Below, piece by piece: positions 50,925 through 64,000 of a stretch of DNA of 64,000 bases. The number at the start of each line of letters is the position of its first letter. The stretch's first letter is position 1. The translations under genes and the position numbers were made by a program. The DNA comes from Muricea muricata (Eukaryota > Cnidaria > Anthozoa > Malacalcyonacea > Plexauridae), in contig OY979720.1 in assembly GCA_963855995.1 (NCBI GenBank), positions 5,706,501 to 5,770,500 on the forward strand, written 5' to 3'. The notes under the pieces were generated by a model. That model was given only the letters and a program-made list of their open reading frames with translations. It was not told the DNA's origin and ran no database searches.

Positions 50925-53810
50925 CACTGACACTGTTTACAGAGGTCTCTGCGAGTCTTTGTTTTCTCGCTGCCACTAGCGAATAATCACGCTTTAGACT
51001 CGATGTTTTTAGAAGTCTCGCAGCCGTGCCTAAAACCAAACAAACACATCACACATTTATAAGAGTACAGCGAGTGTTAGAATCCGTAGAAAGCGGGCGC
51101 TACTATGCCCGTTCGACTTATGCTTCGTTCCTCGTATGTCAACACGGGGCTAAAACGACTCCAGTTGTTGAAAATGTGTTCGGCTTATGTCGTAGCAACC
51201 CAGTACGGCCGGCGCCAAGCGCACTCGAATAGTTGTAACAGTAAATACCTTGAAAAAACACTAGATATACGCGAAGAAGTAATAACAATGTCCATTACAA
51301 GTGCTAAATAAACGCATTTGCGACAGATGGTTTAGAATGCTTCACGGTCACGGTCACGTTTCCTTCGGATTTGCTTGAGTGCAAAGCCGTGTCCGGATCA
51401 AATTTGAAGCGCTTTTGTCTGCCGTGTCTGCGTATTACAGACACTGGGTATGAGCGAAACGACTTAAATCGCCGGTGAATGATTTAAGCACCACAATTTC
51501 GCCGTACTCTGTAGTAAACTAGTACACAAATAGCAGACATTACCAAGACGAAGGCACCATAATCAAACGCTGATTCTCGCCTCTCCGCGTTTAATAGCTC
51601 TTGCTTTGAAAATGCCTTGGAGCAACTCTTGTTCACCGTAGAACCACGTTAGCCAATCTCCGTGTTCTCACTGTACTAAACGATGTACTCTCATAAACAT
51701 AGTATAATATATCTTCAAAGAGTTTCCGCTTATAGCTAATATAGAAAACGAGTCGATATTCGCTCTTAGTAATCGCTCTCGTACAGGCTTTACACGCTAT
51801 AAACCGTAGTTAACGTGATCGCCAAAAACTGCGTACAATGCCCTTAGCAGTATTTCGATGTTTATACCATAAACACTCGCAAAGTTTAAGCACCGCAATA
51901 TAACCGAGTCTCGAGTTCCATTAATTAATCCCACTGTTAATATTTCTTGTCGTACAAACGAGGCGCTGCGTGTTTAATATCGCGCAGCGCATTAATAATG
52001 TAGTCGTTACGAAAGGTAATCGATCACAATCAATCAGACTGGTAGCAGTTTTTGACACACTAGAATAAGCGTTTTCCGTTGTTAGAAGACCCTAGGACCT
52101 AACGGACTCAACGTGATGTTGTTATGGCAAGCCAGTTGATTTGATTTATGGCTTTTTTGTTGCCCACCTTTCAAAATACACCCCGATCAGTCACAACATA
52201 CCGCACGGGTATTATTAAAATACTACGTAGCAATCAATTGTAAACGCGGGTGATATTTTATCACTGTAGTCTCGCATTATTACCTCATGTATCATATTTA
52301 TGAATATTATACTTACCTTTTTTTAGAATACTCAACCCTATCTCTCCGTGCGATCTGCAAGTGAGCGAGTGAGATTCCAATATGCTCAAGTTTCCAGCGG
52401 AGTTGCTTACAAATATCTCATACAGGGATTTATCCAATCCCCTCCCCGCACAGGCTCAATTAAAAGCTGTCAAAATACGAACTTGTCAACTGTCCTTTGT
52501 TTTCGAACACCTTGGACAATGAGTATAAATATTTCCGAAATGGTGCGACTGGTCCAGTCACATCAGCCTTCTCGTTCGACCGGCCCAACCGCTACCCGTC
52601 CATTTGCCGAAAATCAATAATTTTACTGTTTTTTACATTAGTTTAAGTTATGAGAGCTCCTTTGTGCTGTCAGTGTCAAACTGTGTGAGATATGCAAAGC
52701 GAAGTAAACACTATTTTTGTTTAAACATTAAATGCATCTGCTGCGTGTCTGCGAAGTTCCAGAGTCGAGAGCGAATTCACGACGTCGGTTCCGGCAACTT
52801 ATTTAGTTTAGGGCAGACCACAACTGGGAAAACTAACGTTATTTTTGTTGAGTGTAATCGAGGTTTTAATTTTCCACAAGAGCATCTGCTTTTAAGAGAT
52901 GAAAGCAATGCAAAGCCTTAACCCCTGCAGCGTATTTGAATGCGGACTAAAAATGATTACCCAAACTAAATAAACTCCCTCGAAGCGCTCGGCCAATCAA
53001 CGCGCTTGCATTGTGACAATTTAATCATAATAATTAGCGCACGTTTGATACATCCAACCGCGTGAGACAAAAGCCAATCAAAACGAAGCAGTCGTTAATT
53101 TCGATCTCATTTGAATTACCCAGACTTCCCGCTGCTAAAAGCCCCTCTGAATGGCCGCGAAAAGCTTTGAATTTACATTGAGTGCATAATTTGTGGCCAT
53201 GGCAGATGGCTAGCATGGTCGATAATAGAAATTTGAAAGGAAGACCCTTGCTGCGTTTAATATTTCAAAACATCGGCTTCACGGCATGCCTTGTTACAAA
53301 CAATGAAGTAAGATCCTTTTCAATTCCGGATTATTGAACAGCAAAATACCCTCAAAAAGATAAAAACAAGGGCAAAACAACTGGATTAAGACAGTTTAAG
53401 AGCTTTTGAAGCATTTCGCTCTCGGTGTGGGAACTATTTAACATTTGTTCACAGTTAATAAGATATGTCGCGTGACGTTCTGTCGCTATTCTTTAAATGA
53501 AAAAGCGTGTTTGCTTTGCGAGGCTTTGGCATTACTCGGTCCAATTAAGCCGTGTTGTAGTGTCAACGATAGAGAAAGGCCCGTGTCAATATTATTACTG
53601 ACTTTGACAGCTTCTATTCTGATAGCGAACTGCAAAAGCAAACAGAAAACGACAGTCTAATTTGAATCGGAAAAGGACCGATTCGAAATTGGCCAAAATT
53701 GGGCGATGCGTGAAAACCGATTTTGACAGATATGCCACAAAAATTTACTTCCTCGTAATTTAGCTCAAACCTAACTAAATTTCAGCTCACAGTAAGAATA
53801 AAGCTACAGT
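50925..53810. promoter_or_regulatory. 5' UTR and presumptive promoter region of the FGFRL1-like gene
   Basis: Immediately upstream of the first coding exon the sequence is less AT-rich than the rest of the window, and no gene is recognised. The transcription start is not determinable by eye. Only position argues for a promoter. Confidence 0.3.
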
Positions 53811-56800
53811 ACACACTTACCCACTACGGCGGATGAGTAAACAACAGAGCTGATGCTGCAGTGAGTAATCTATGTCCGCCACAGTTTGAGTTGACAATAA
53901 CCCTGCAACTGCTTGCCGAGCCTATAAACACATTCTAATAATCTTGTCATTGAATATTCACAAAAAGACCGTAGCGCGAGGTTGGGGGTCTCATATACAT
54001 ACATCAAACTGATGTCCATCAAACAGCCAATCAAGGGAAATTGAAAAGCATACTGATATGAAAAAACACGATGAAATATTCCTAGACCTGGTGATGCAAC
54101 AGTTCGCCGTCTCAATGAGCCAAGGAATCCAAGCACGTTGGCAAATAATTACGATAAATTACAGCCAGTTCGTGGTCCAAAATGTACATTGAAGAGCAGT
54201 TGGGCGAAGTATAAATTTCACAAATTAAATGTGTCTATTGCATGTTTAAAACTACTTAATTTTCATAAAAATTTAGATGCAATTTTGAGATATGCAAAAC
54301 TAAAGTTGTCAGAGATAACTGTCCGTAAACATTATTGTGGGAGTACCGACTGCACACATGCACTAGCTACGTCTCTCTCCGTTTAATTTATTTTCAAAGG
54401 CACAATTGGTAAAGCTCTATGCACTATACACAATCTACTAATACCATGCAGTCAGGACTGACACGACAAAACCGTACAGGGTTGTTTGCTAGAAAAAGAC
54501 AATACGAGTAGAAAATATGGGGTGTCAAAGATTTTATCATAGGCATAGCCGTCGAACAATACGTCTACAAAGCATAATCTACAAAAGCATAGGTTCTTGG
54601 CGCTACCCAAAACGATCGATGTACTAAGTATAGCATTTGACGTTTCGAGGTCTTTCGCCAGGACGTTATTTAGTAGTCATGCACTATACACATGGTCAGG
54701 ACGGCCGCGCGCTCGAAGACGACGAATTCTGCTTATATATCGTTTCATTTACCCCTGTGTCGTTCTCTTTCACTTCTTCCTGCCGACTGCATTATATACA
54801 AGGTGTAGAGTTATTTAACATAGATTAATTTTATCATAGCGTTGTTAGAATACAAGCTTCGACAGTCAACCGACATGCATGTTGGAATTTTTTTATTTGA
54901 CATGTTATTGTTGCTGGGAATTTACCTGTTTTTTTTAGCTTTCATGAATATCAGTTTCAGCGTTTCAAATTCAAAAGAATTTCTTTCGAACGGCATTTCC
55001 TTTGGGAGAGAATTAGAGGCGCTTCGCTTTAGTTACAGTACCTCAAACCTCTCCTCCCCCCAATTACTATTGCTTTCGGAGTCGGTGCGGGTGGCTTCGT
55101 CGGTGTCTTCTAATGCTGTTTTTTTTCTTCAAAATTCGGAACGGTTTACCTTTATCGGTAAGATTTGTACAGTAAATAAATAAGTCTAAGTAAATGTCCT
55201 GGTTGTAAATAAAAACAAGAAGCCTCCAATAAATGTTTGTATATATATATAGCATCCAAACGTTCTAATATCATTTCAGATTTAGTGGAAAAAATATCAT
55301 ATGAATATTACCATGAAAAGGATTACTTTTGTGCATGACCCATGAGACTTTTCACTTTTCCTGTCGCCGTGTCGGATTGGCATTTATTTTTCTTTCTTTG
55401 TGTATGGGCGAATCAGATGAATGAAATGAGTTGCTACTGTACAATGACCCAACCTCATTATTCATAACATCACATGAAAAGCAATTCCTCATTTTCAGGT
55501 AAACTTATGTAAGACGTCCTATACGCACTACTTTCCCTCCAAAAAACCTTGGTCTTGGAACAAAGCAGTGGCTTCTTCTTGGGATAAAGCAAGAATTTTT
55601 CTCGCAATGAAGTATGCAACTGCGATAAATTTGTATGTTGTATATAAACATACGTACATGAGGCTGCATGCCTCATATTGAATTTAACATGCACGTCTAC
55701 CGCAGCTACCGCAGAAAAAAGCGTCACCAAACATAGGGTTTGTGTATATGTTTGTCTCAGTCTAACGAGTTTATTATCATACAAATTGGTTTATCTTTGT
55801 TGATATTACATAGAATTTTGGTGGGTCGCGAAAAATGTGCTTGATTTCCCTGCATGCGGCTTTGTAACAGCCAATGAAGATGTAAAGTGCTAAATTGGAT
55901 TCGCTTAAACAAATTTCGAAGTAAATTGCAAAACTGAACGAATATTTCAAGTGGAGAAAATTGAATGTATGCATGCTAAGTTTGGATTATTTCATAATAT
56001 ATATATATATATACGAGGCTGCATTAAGCTCTCAGCTGTTCTGTACTGGCAAAGTGAAATACATATGATATAGGTCAACTAAGTAACAGCCAAAGTTTCA
56101 ATAAATTTGATTATTTAAAATTTCGGAACACTTTGAACGGTGTTTTATGCATTGTAAACATATTTAAATATTAGTTTTGCTGGCTTGTGGCTCCGCTTTG
56201 AAAAATGCGATATGAAAATAATCATGACTATAAGGCGATAGGAATGAGTATTTTTATACTGATTCTGGATGCTAGAATGAATTGGGAATGTTTCCCAGTT
56301 CTTTTAGATTTTCTAAGAAAAAATGATGATTGTACTAATCCTTCGTTTCAGCCCCTGCCAAACATGCCAATATTCCACGCGATGAATTAATTTGATGACT
56401 TGATTATGTCACGTCTCTCGTGTAAAAGCAATTTAACACAGTATAATTTAAATGAATATGAAAAAGAGCGGGTGTTTTGGTAGATCTAACCATGCAAGGA
56501 TATCAGTTCCTAAAGACTTTCGATGAAATACCAAACCATGTCATCGAGACACATCAAAGAAGCTCGTGCTATAATTAGATAGCTGTTTTGACAAAGTTGA
56601 TCATGCAATTTTTCGTGGCAGACAAATACTTTACACAGCTAAATAATTAATATAGATGCACAAATATACTGAAACTTATTACCTAGGTAGGCGTTTTGAT
56701 GACGCACTTCCTTGAGCTCTTTCAGCCCATTTTCTGAATTGTTGGGTAATAAATGTGATTATTGCATTCAATGACTGCATGAATTCGAGAAAATAGATTT

Positions 56801-57299
56801 ATTTCGATCATTACTGTCAGTCATAGTATTATAAATGGAAAAACAATAAGTGTACATGGCTTAGCTGGCTTGCTAAATTGTTAGCTAAATTGTTAGCTAC
56901 ATGGCCACCTGCTCTCCGTAAATATATGAAAATTCTTTGAAAATTTAAAAGCACAAAGAATTCTTTCTAAGGCATATATCAATCGTTGAAAGCTGTTGGA
57001 AATGAACAAACATATATATATTTAAGTACACCTGCGTGATTGCTTGTGTATAGGGCTTGGACCAAATTTCTTTGGCATTTCTTGTTTGTTTCTTTGGTAT
57101 AGTTTTGCTTTGTTTCTTTGGTAATTATTACGTATTGCTTGCTTCCTTGTAGTCCCTGCCAAAGTTGTCCCTCTTAACTTTGAGACCTCAGCAAGAATCA
57201 TGGGAAGAATGAAAATCGAAAGAAGAATACAAATTTCATGCACTGACTGTACAAACGTCCAAAGAAGGATTGGCAAAGAAGCAAGGCATGTCACGCAAT
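53811..57299. other. Intergenic, no supported gene
   Basis: A strong minus-strand donor (GTAGTGG|GTAAGTGTG) at about 53820 could end an untranslated upstream exon. No coding exon precedes it. At 54642-54661 a minus-strand CTGGCGA...GAAAC core looks like a Penelope-type terminal relic. Short (AT)n runs occur at 55240 and 55998. Confidence 0.4.
54638..54668 (-). repeat. Penelope-type terminal relic with hammerhead-like core
   Basis: Minus strand: CTGGCGA (54661-54655), AAGACCTC and GAAACGTCAAA. This is the usual spacing of the hammerhead core in Penelope-like element terminal repeats, with one mismatch in CTGANGA. Confidence 0.35.
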
Positions 57300-57425
57300 T
57301 CTTTAGTAATTCTGCTTTATAGAGTTGGTAATTCAGCTTTGTTCCCGGGATAATTCAGCTTTCTTACTATGGTAATTGTGCTATTTTGTTGGTAATTCTG
57401 CTATTTCGTTGATAATTCTGCTTTG
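57300..57425 (+). repeat. TGGTAATTCTGCT minisatellite
   Basis: About five imperfect copies of a ~25-bp unit (GGTAATTCTGCTATTTCGTT). Confidence 0.6.
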
Positions 57426-57780
57426 GAAGTTTTTACAGTCAGTATACATGAAAATTTTATTACTAATTTTTAAGATTAAGTTCATTCTCTTTTTTTTTGT
57501 TTTTCATTCTTCCCTGATTTTAGCCGAGGACTGGAGGCGTTAAGAGTGACAACCGGTGCAATGCATGCCTATTGTATGAAAAAGAAATTGATGAAATTCG
57601 CGTGTGATTTTGAGGATGTTATTTTCCATGGCAACTAAAGTACCTGTTCTGGATTGATTCCAAAAGAATTCCGCTATTTTCTTCTGAAAATATAAAAGCA
57701 GGCGTTAAAAACTGCATTTTAGAACTTTATGCTATTTCGACAGATTAGTCCCCCCCCCCTACGAATTTTCAAATTGGTCA

Positions 57781-58110
57781 GTTTCGGTGATAGAAAGGAA
57801 AAACCTTTTTAACACAAATATTAGCTTTGGTTTGCACCGCAGATTTTCATATCCAACTATGAAATGCGAACTATGTACACTAGTGTATTACACGAGTATT
57901 GGTGACAAGTTAGTAATCATTGTACTATTTGAATGCTCATATTATAATCGGTCAGTTCGTTGATGCAAAGAAAACCCTTTTTACCACAAATATTGGCTTT
58001 GGTTTGCGCGGCAGATTTTCAAATCCAACTATAAAATGCGAACTATGTGATTACACGAGTATTGGTGTCAAGTTAGTAATCATTGTACTATTTGAATGCT
58101 CATCTTATAA
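57781..58110 (+). repeat. Tandem duplication, ~165-bp unit
   Basis: 57781-57949 and 57950-58110 are adjacent direct copies (ACAAATATTGGCTTTGGTTT; AAATGCGAACTATGT; TAATCATTGTACTATTTGAA) with scattered differences and a small deletion in the second. Noncoding. Confidence 0.85.
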
Positions 58111-61100
58111 TCGTGTGTATTCTCGTCTCCACACAAATTAAAACATGGTGCCAACTGTTTTGGGGTTATTAAATTGAACTGCAGCAAGCTAACACTAGCA
58201 GTAAAATAACTAATTTCGAGCCCTTGGAAATGTAATATGCACTTCAATGTTATATTATGTTGTACAGTATTGCTATATTGCATGAATGAGTTGTTCTTTA
58301 AATAACTTTTAAACATGGTAAAGCCTTACTAATATAGAAAAGAATAATATAATTCGGTATTTGGCTTGATACTTATTTTCAGCTGTCTGAATGCTTGTCT
58401 GATAACTAGGGTAATTATTTCTATGGTAATTAAATAAATATTGACTGAACCACAGGACAGGGCTAATGGTAAAATGTAATACGTTGAACAAACCGACCAC
58501 CATTGGAAAAATAAATGTTTAGCTAAGGCGTGTCTTTATTTTGCTTTATAATTTCCTTTCAAAATCATGCAAGAACAGGCATGAAAAACTTGAAATAGAT
58601 AGAAATCAGCAGGCCTGCAGCAAAGAAAATGATGAAGCCAGAAAGATTCGAAGTCACTGGTCACTGACGAAGTACATATACAGACCTATATAAAAGCCTT
58701 TTATTCTAGTTATACCTTAACAGATATATGACAAAATGAATGCAGATCAGAGATGTAGTTACAAAACCTCGCCTTAAAATCTGCTGTCTTGAAATCAATA
58801 TTCGAAAATCTTTGTTATTTTGTATTATGCAACTTTGTAGGCATGGTCAGTGCCAGATTAAATCAAATCGTAAAAATTTTAAGAACGTATATCTAAAACT
58901 TGTATCACAATGTCAGAGAACTTCATGATCTCCCTCATGTGTCATGAAAATGATCGTTAAAGGAAATTACTAAATATTTGCAAAATAAAAACGCGGTCAT
59001 ATTGTTCAACATAAAAGGTGCATATTTCCATCTTTACATACTATTTAATTATATAGACGATAATTGACCTAGTCGTGTAGTTTAGTAAACACCAGCCTAA
59101 ATTGTCATGGAAATTCTTTCCCATAGCCTTTGATTATCAGACGAGAACGCTGCTGTCTAAATTCCTTTACTGTATCTACTGTCTGCTGTAAAATTTTACA
59201 GTGCATTAACGTATCTCAGTGTCTAAAACTTATTTATAGCAAAAAGAGCTAACTTATTGCAGACACAACAATATATGTGTTAGAATTTTAGCGCTTGGTT
59301 ACTCATAGTTGATAGTTCACTATATACTTTGAAATTTGAGACAACCTTTCCCAAGTTGTCATTAACTGTAGGAAAAGCGAATTCTTAACAAAATGATCTG
59401 ATTTCATTGTCTCTTTTACGGAAACGAGGCTGAAAAAGTAAGTTGATTACGAATATTAAACTCAGATAGGAACTTTTCGGAAAGGATTACGATGCCGAAA
59501 TACGCATAGCAAATAACATTGTCATTATGTTATATCCCTACTCTGCATGTTTTGGCTGTACGACAACCATATTTAATATTTTCTTATGCAAGATTTCAAA
59601 TAGAGCAGATGAGATAACATCATTTAACTGAAGAATATCGTCAGAAGCGCAAATTAGGGGGTGGAGGGAGGTGTTACACTCCCCAATATTTCGAATATTG
59701 CCTGAAAGTCGGTCCCAAAATAATTGTGGAACTACAAAAAGATAGTGATTAAACAGTCATCAACCGCAATTTTCTTCTAAAATATAATAAATTTACAGAG
59801 ATTCTAGCAGAAATCAATGCTCAAATCACGGAAAATGGCCTAGCTTGCAGAGCTCTAGAATTTAAAATTTTCCACCAATGAAGCACGAATTATGTATTAG
59901 CGAGAGTCTCCACCATCACTAGCGTATAAATTAAGATGTCGGTCCCAGCATCGAGGACTCTCCCCCCCCTCCTCCTCCCCGTGTGTATTGTAAAAATAAA
60001 CAGATTGATCGAGATACAGAAGAAACCTCAAGAACTCTTTTCTTTACAAAAGCAATCAATCACAGGTGTCCTCATTAATTATCTCATTTTCCCGCCATGT
60101 TTAGGGCCTGCCCTAGTACTACCTCTCCTAAGTTTATGCAAGTACACTGAAAAATTCGACTTTATTCAGCTGTAATTATTTGGGAAATTTACAATTACCT
60201 CACAACTGTGAAGGGTCGTTTCTCACATTGTTATCATTGTTTCGAAGTATATTTCACATGGGCAAAAAAGCGGTCGCAAATTGACAATTTTTTGCCCAAA
60301 TGAAAGACAGTTTTCAGCCACAGAATGAACATAGGTCGTGAATCCACCCAACATGCATATGCTTATTAGTACGGTGGGGTCGAGCCAATATGTGTAAGAT
60401 CACACTGTTGTTTTTAATGATGAAACACATTAAGGCTCTCCTATGGTTTAGTAAATATTGACTTAAACATGACATTGCAACAAATTGCTCTTGATCATCA
60501 GAAAGACATTAACTAGCCCGAGCATATTCATTTTATCTCTTATCTCTCACTGTATAATAAACACAACGCTAATTGAATATAAATACAAAGAAACTTAGGG
60601 AAAAATACTTCAGTATAGCATGCTAAGATATCTCCAAATCCTTCAGCTTGGGTTGCTAGAGCCTCAATATGCCTGTTCGCAGGTTATGCCGCATAAGGTC
60701 GAGACTGTGGCTGAGATGACGTTGGCCCATTGATTTTTATTGCATATTCTTGCTCAAAATGCCAAGTCAACTACCCACGTACGATGAATAATTTTGCAAA
60801 TATCAAGTGCGAACAATTATCCTAAAAGCTTTGTAATATAAATACACCTTTGTCGTACTTTGTTGTCTTTTCTGTGAGGTCTATTTACTGGGATGATTCG
60901 AAACTATTCAATCGCAAAGTTCGAATTAATTAAGATGTGTTTTATAACACAAGGCTGGACTTAGCCCAGCTCAATTTTGACAAGCCAAGATATTGGAGAA
61001 CTCGTCTGAATGGCAGTCGGAGAGCTGGCAATCGATCCTAACGCATTTTAACTTGCATTCATAATTTTCGATCAAAAAATGAATAAGAAACGGGATTATA

Positions 61101-62573
61101 TCAGTGTTTACAGGGTAAACTTTAGGGCTGCATGTATACCCATTCGTCTGATCTAGAAAACTTCACTAATCACTTGAATACACTACTCATTAGCTAGCCA
61201 TTTTCATTACCGGCATTCGTGTTTCATACAGACACTGGTCTAATTGTTCTTTAATATTTTGTTTGCTCAGTCGAGACCAGTTTATCTGAAAAGCCGAATA
61301 TATAGTCGCATACACTTGTGAAGATGGACTTATGTTTACATTTGTCACATCTGGTTAAACTTACAAGACCAGCATGCATACCAAAACAGTCTTGCGTGCA
61401 ATTACCAAGTCGTTAGTCCACGGCCCAAACAGGACCTGCAAAACAGCTGTTCAACACTTTACTTAAAGAAACTGGCTGTAAATGACAAAGAAGAAGAAGA
61501 GCTTCAAGAAAAGAAGTGCCGGGAAAATGCCACCATTGGAAGGCAGTAAATGTCTCAAACCAATTAGATCTTTTTAAAAAAGCTCTGCATTGGTGGTAGT
61601 TTTAACATTTAATCAAAATTTAAAATTAAATGAAAGTCATTATTATCTCACAAGCACGGGCACATTCTTTTTCGCAGTGTATTGTGTCTATTAGTCTACC
61701 GTACCACATATGGAAGAAACATATATATAGTCATAACAAATTACCAAACCTTGGCAATCACATTTGATAATAGCAGTCCAATATAATGGCGCATAGGCTT
61801 GGAACCATTTACATGTCACAAAAATCTGTTTTAACTGTTTAAAAGTACTGACTGGACAAATTTGCATTTAAATTGTTATATTTACATTCGGATATAGTTG
61901 TATTGTAGTGACACTTGGTTAAATATCAGAAGAAAATAAAAGAAGTACATGAAAGGGCGGAGTAGGAATTGTATACCGAAAGAAGTATCTTGTCTTGTAT
62001 GATTACATTTAAAATATGCAAACAGCACCCACGCGAAGTTTTTTAACAATATTAAAAGGCCGAGTTGCTAATTTGCAATTTCCGCCCGTTTAATAAACTC
62101 AGAATTTTGCAAAACACCATCTGCCGTCCGTAAAAGTTAGATCTAGCATTCTTTTTGTAAGTACTTCGGCTCTTAACCGCGGCGCGATTTGCCACGACAG
62201 GAATTATGTTTTACACCAAAACACTCTTAAAAAAAACTCTCGCGACATTTTTATAAGCAGATGGCAACCTTACACGCGTGCAACCCGTGTGCGACGTTTG
62301 AACATTGGCGTGCTTCAAGGTGTGAAGTAAAGTAACAAAAGCCGACTGCCTGGAGACGTAAACAAGCGCACAGTCTAGTATCTATCCTGCGCGCAGACGC
62401 CCAAATTTTTGAGGATCAGGAAATTAAACTATGCGTATGGTTATTTGGTCTCGTGAACACGGGTTGTTTTCAGTCCGTATTATCAAAATATTTGCTATGC
62501 ACGGATTTTGCTACAATTCCCACCACAACTGGTGCATTTTTAGTGGACTGATTTTGTAAGTTAGTTTGTGGAA
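58111..62573. other. Intergenic, nothing recognised
   Basis: AT-rich sequence with short open frames lacking family similarity and lacking paired splice sites. Confidence 0.5.
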
Positions 62574-62660
62574 ACCGCACGTAAATTTAATATTGCAAAG
62601 CTTAGGATTCGGATCTTCGTCAGTGCTATATATAGTAATGTACTACTTTTTGAACAAACA
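62574..62660 (-). repeat. Dispersed repeat related to 4876-4995
   Basis: Shares the GCACGTAAATTTA...TTGCAAAGCTTAGGATTCGG block with the repeat at 4876. The minus strand carries CTGACGA at 62623-62617, but the GAAA box is lost. Confidence 0.4.
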
Positions 62661-63391
62661 TAGCTTAGCTATATCATTGTTCGAACGAGTTTCCAACATT
62701 TAAGGTTGGCACTTTTTCGGTAGATGCGACGTTTCTGAATTGCGACCGATTTCAAGACTCGTTAGATAACAATTTTTAATGTCAATATTAATGTCAACAT
62801 CTATATATTATTTATCACAGATTGGTTTTAGCAGCAACTGAAGAGTGATCACAAAACACGTTCCTTTTTCCAAAAGGAAAATAAGCGTTATTTCGCAGAG
62901 ACAATAGAGTACCAAGCCAGCTTTAGTAACAAGTTTCCATATTATGCTGTTTTATGCGGACTGTTTTCAGGTACATCCCTGAAACTGATCCCATGCCAAA
63001 ATTGGGCACAGTAGCCGTGACTTGCTGGGTAAGCCCGACAGTCAAATTTCAAAGTTCACCGTACTCCAGGTCCAGTGTTCTTTGCGGGTGTACGAGTAAA
63101 CTGTCAAGCAGAGTTTTTACTTTCCGTAAATTTCCTTAAAATAAGGAAGTCTATTTTGGCCACGTGATGCCAACAATGCTCATTGTCCGCCACGTTGGTC
63201 CTCCAAATTCGTCATTTCCGGTGGCTTCAAACTGCCTTACTGATGCGTTATTTATGCATCATTCGTGGGGGAACGGCTATCAATACACCACCCACCTATT
63301 AGACAACCATTTGAATTCGGAAAGTTTTTACCACAACTGGAAAGAGAGTCCAAACTTTCATAAAATTGGGACGTTTGGTTGCGAAATATTA

Positions 63392-63540
63392 TAAAATGTG
63401 GAAAACATGGTCCAATGACATTTGCAAAATTTGTATACTTTTGTATTACGCACGGAAAAGGCTTACCAACATACTAAGCCTTTTTCGCGGGTAATACAAA
63501 CGTATACAAAATTCGCACGGGAAAATACTTTCCACATTTT
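63392..63540. repeat. Foldback/MITE element
   Basis: Inverted arms of about 70 bp, AAAATGTGGAAAACATGG... and its complement ending TTTCCACATTTT. The central palindrome is AAGGCTTACCAACATACTAAGCCTTT.. No ORF. Confidence 0.75.
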
Positions 63541-63738
63541 ACCAAATTTTCAATTAAGGATGCTCAGCTTTCCAACTACACTAATTTTTCCAACTTCCTA
63601 GTTTAAAAGTTTGGCTTATAGGGAATGGTCCAATCATTCTGACGAACAGTTCTCTGCAAGGCTTAACAGTTAAATCAAATGACAAAAATCAATGGTCTCC
63701 ATAGCAAATTCACATAAGAACTGTATGCGGCAGTAATT

Positions 63739-64000
63739 TCAGCTTAAGACACATGTTTGGTCAGAATCCGGCTTAACTCGCAATTTATAAAGCTTATCCG
63801 CGTACTTCGTAATTTCCTGCACACCCTCAGTGACAGGGTACCACTCCTCAGGAATATGCGTATCACCCCAATATGCACCGGCGATAGCGCCCGCCATACT
63901 GGCTATAGTGTCGGTATCGCCTCCCAGAGACATAGCATACAACAGAGTATCTTTGAAACAGGTATCAGACATGCGCACAAATGCAAATATTGCTGCAGGA
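63739..64000 (-). CDS. ADPRS: ADP-ribosylhydrolase ARH3-like, last exon (right edge cut)
   Basis: The minus-strand frame enters from the window edge (AAIFAFVRMSDTCFKDTLL) and ends at 63739. It holds the family's C-terminal metal-binding block SLGGDTDTIASMAGAIAGAY, where the two Asp and Thr coordinate magnesium in characterised enzymes. It ends with the EEWYPVTEGVQEITKYADKL helix. The spacing and the WG/YWG after GAIAGAY match ARH3 (ADPRS), which removes serine-linked ADP-ribose and degrades poly(ADP-ribose) in nucleus and mitochondria. ARH1-type or macro-ARH relatives are less likely. Only about 87 C-terminal residues are visible. Confidence 0.85.
   Translation of the reverse strand, partial: PAAIFAFVRMSDTCFKDTLLYAMSLGGDTDTIASMAGAIAGAYWGDTHIPEEWYPVTEGVQEITKYADKLYKLRVKPDSDQTCVLS

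Noticed and set aside
50578..51311. Several short frames around the FGFRL1-like first exon
   Set aside because: They are in other frames or on the opposite strand of the signal-peptide exon and its UTR.
57022..57294. 90-residue minus-strand frame with a hydrophobic start
   Set aside because: Rich in short repeats (CAAAGAAACAAA units); no domain or splice partner.

Overview
The window is animal (metazoan) nuclear DNA. It has AT-rich intergenic sequence, protein-coding exons split by GT-AG introns of about 100 bp to 9.5 kb, AATAAA poly(A) signals, and many transposon relics: a CR1/jockey-type LINE, a Penelope-like element, hAT and mariner MITEs, foldback repeats and a tRNA-derived SINE head. 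The gene content (an FGFR-type ectodomain gene, an FGFRL1-like receptor, a Schlafen-like protein, a BORCS7-like subunit, the C-terminus of an ARH3-type hydrolase, a trypsin) fits a non-vertebrate, probably marine animal. The phylum cannot be fixed from sequence alone.

Layout. 1-2.7 kb is an inverted segmental copy of 26.9-29.2 kb; it carries the 3' exon of a chymotrypsin-fold protease-like protein (+) and a broken trypsin exon (-). From 3.8 to 19.7 kb (-) runs a gene with a signal peptide and FGFR-type Ig domains D1, D2 and D3. D1 is present as two tandem homologous exons. The introns hold a MITE sitting on a splice acceptor, a Penelope-like insertion, hAT and mariner MITEs, (TA)n and a 6-kb LINE (11.6-17.8 kb). 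20.5-22.6 kb and 33.3-35.5 kb are the arms of a ~2.1 kb inverted repeat. Between the arms lie a decayed RT fragment, PLAT-domain exons followed by a trypsin gene (+), a protease-like copy with an in-frame stop (-) and an intact four-exon Schlafen-like gene (-). A small four-exon BORCS7-like gene (+) follows at 35.7-36.8 kb. From 38.4 to 50.9 kb (-) is a complete FGFRL1-like receptor (signal peptide, three Ig domains, TM, kinase-less tail; 588 aa as assembled here). 51-63.7 kb has no gene I can support. The right edge holds the last exon of an ADP-ribosylhydrolase (-).

Links between genes. The two FGFR-family genes lie head to tail on the minus strand, use phase-1 Ig exons and each carry a tiny phase-1 exon between D1 and D2, so they look like related, FGF-binding-type receptors or decoys. 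The trypsin and the Schlafen/protease pair make up a small protease/innate-immunity-like cluster rearranged by inverted duplications. Trypsin is intact and the protease-like exon broken at 27-29 kb, while the reverse holds at 0-2.7 kb. Exon joins were deduced by eye from splice sites and phase, without transcript support.
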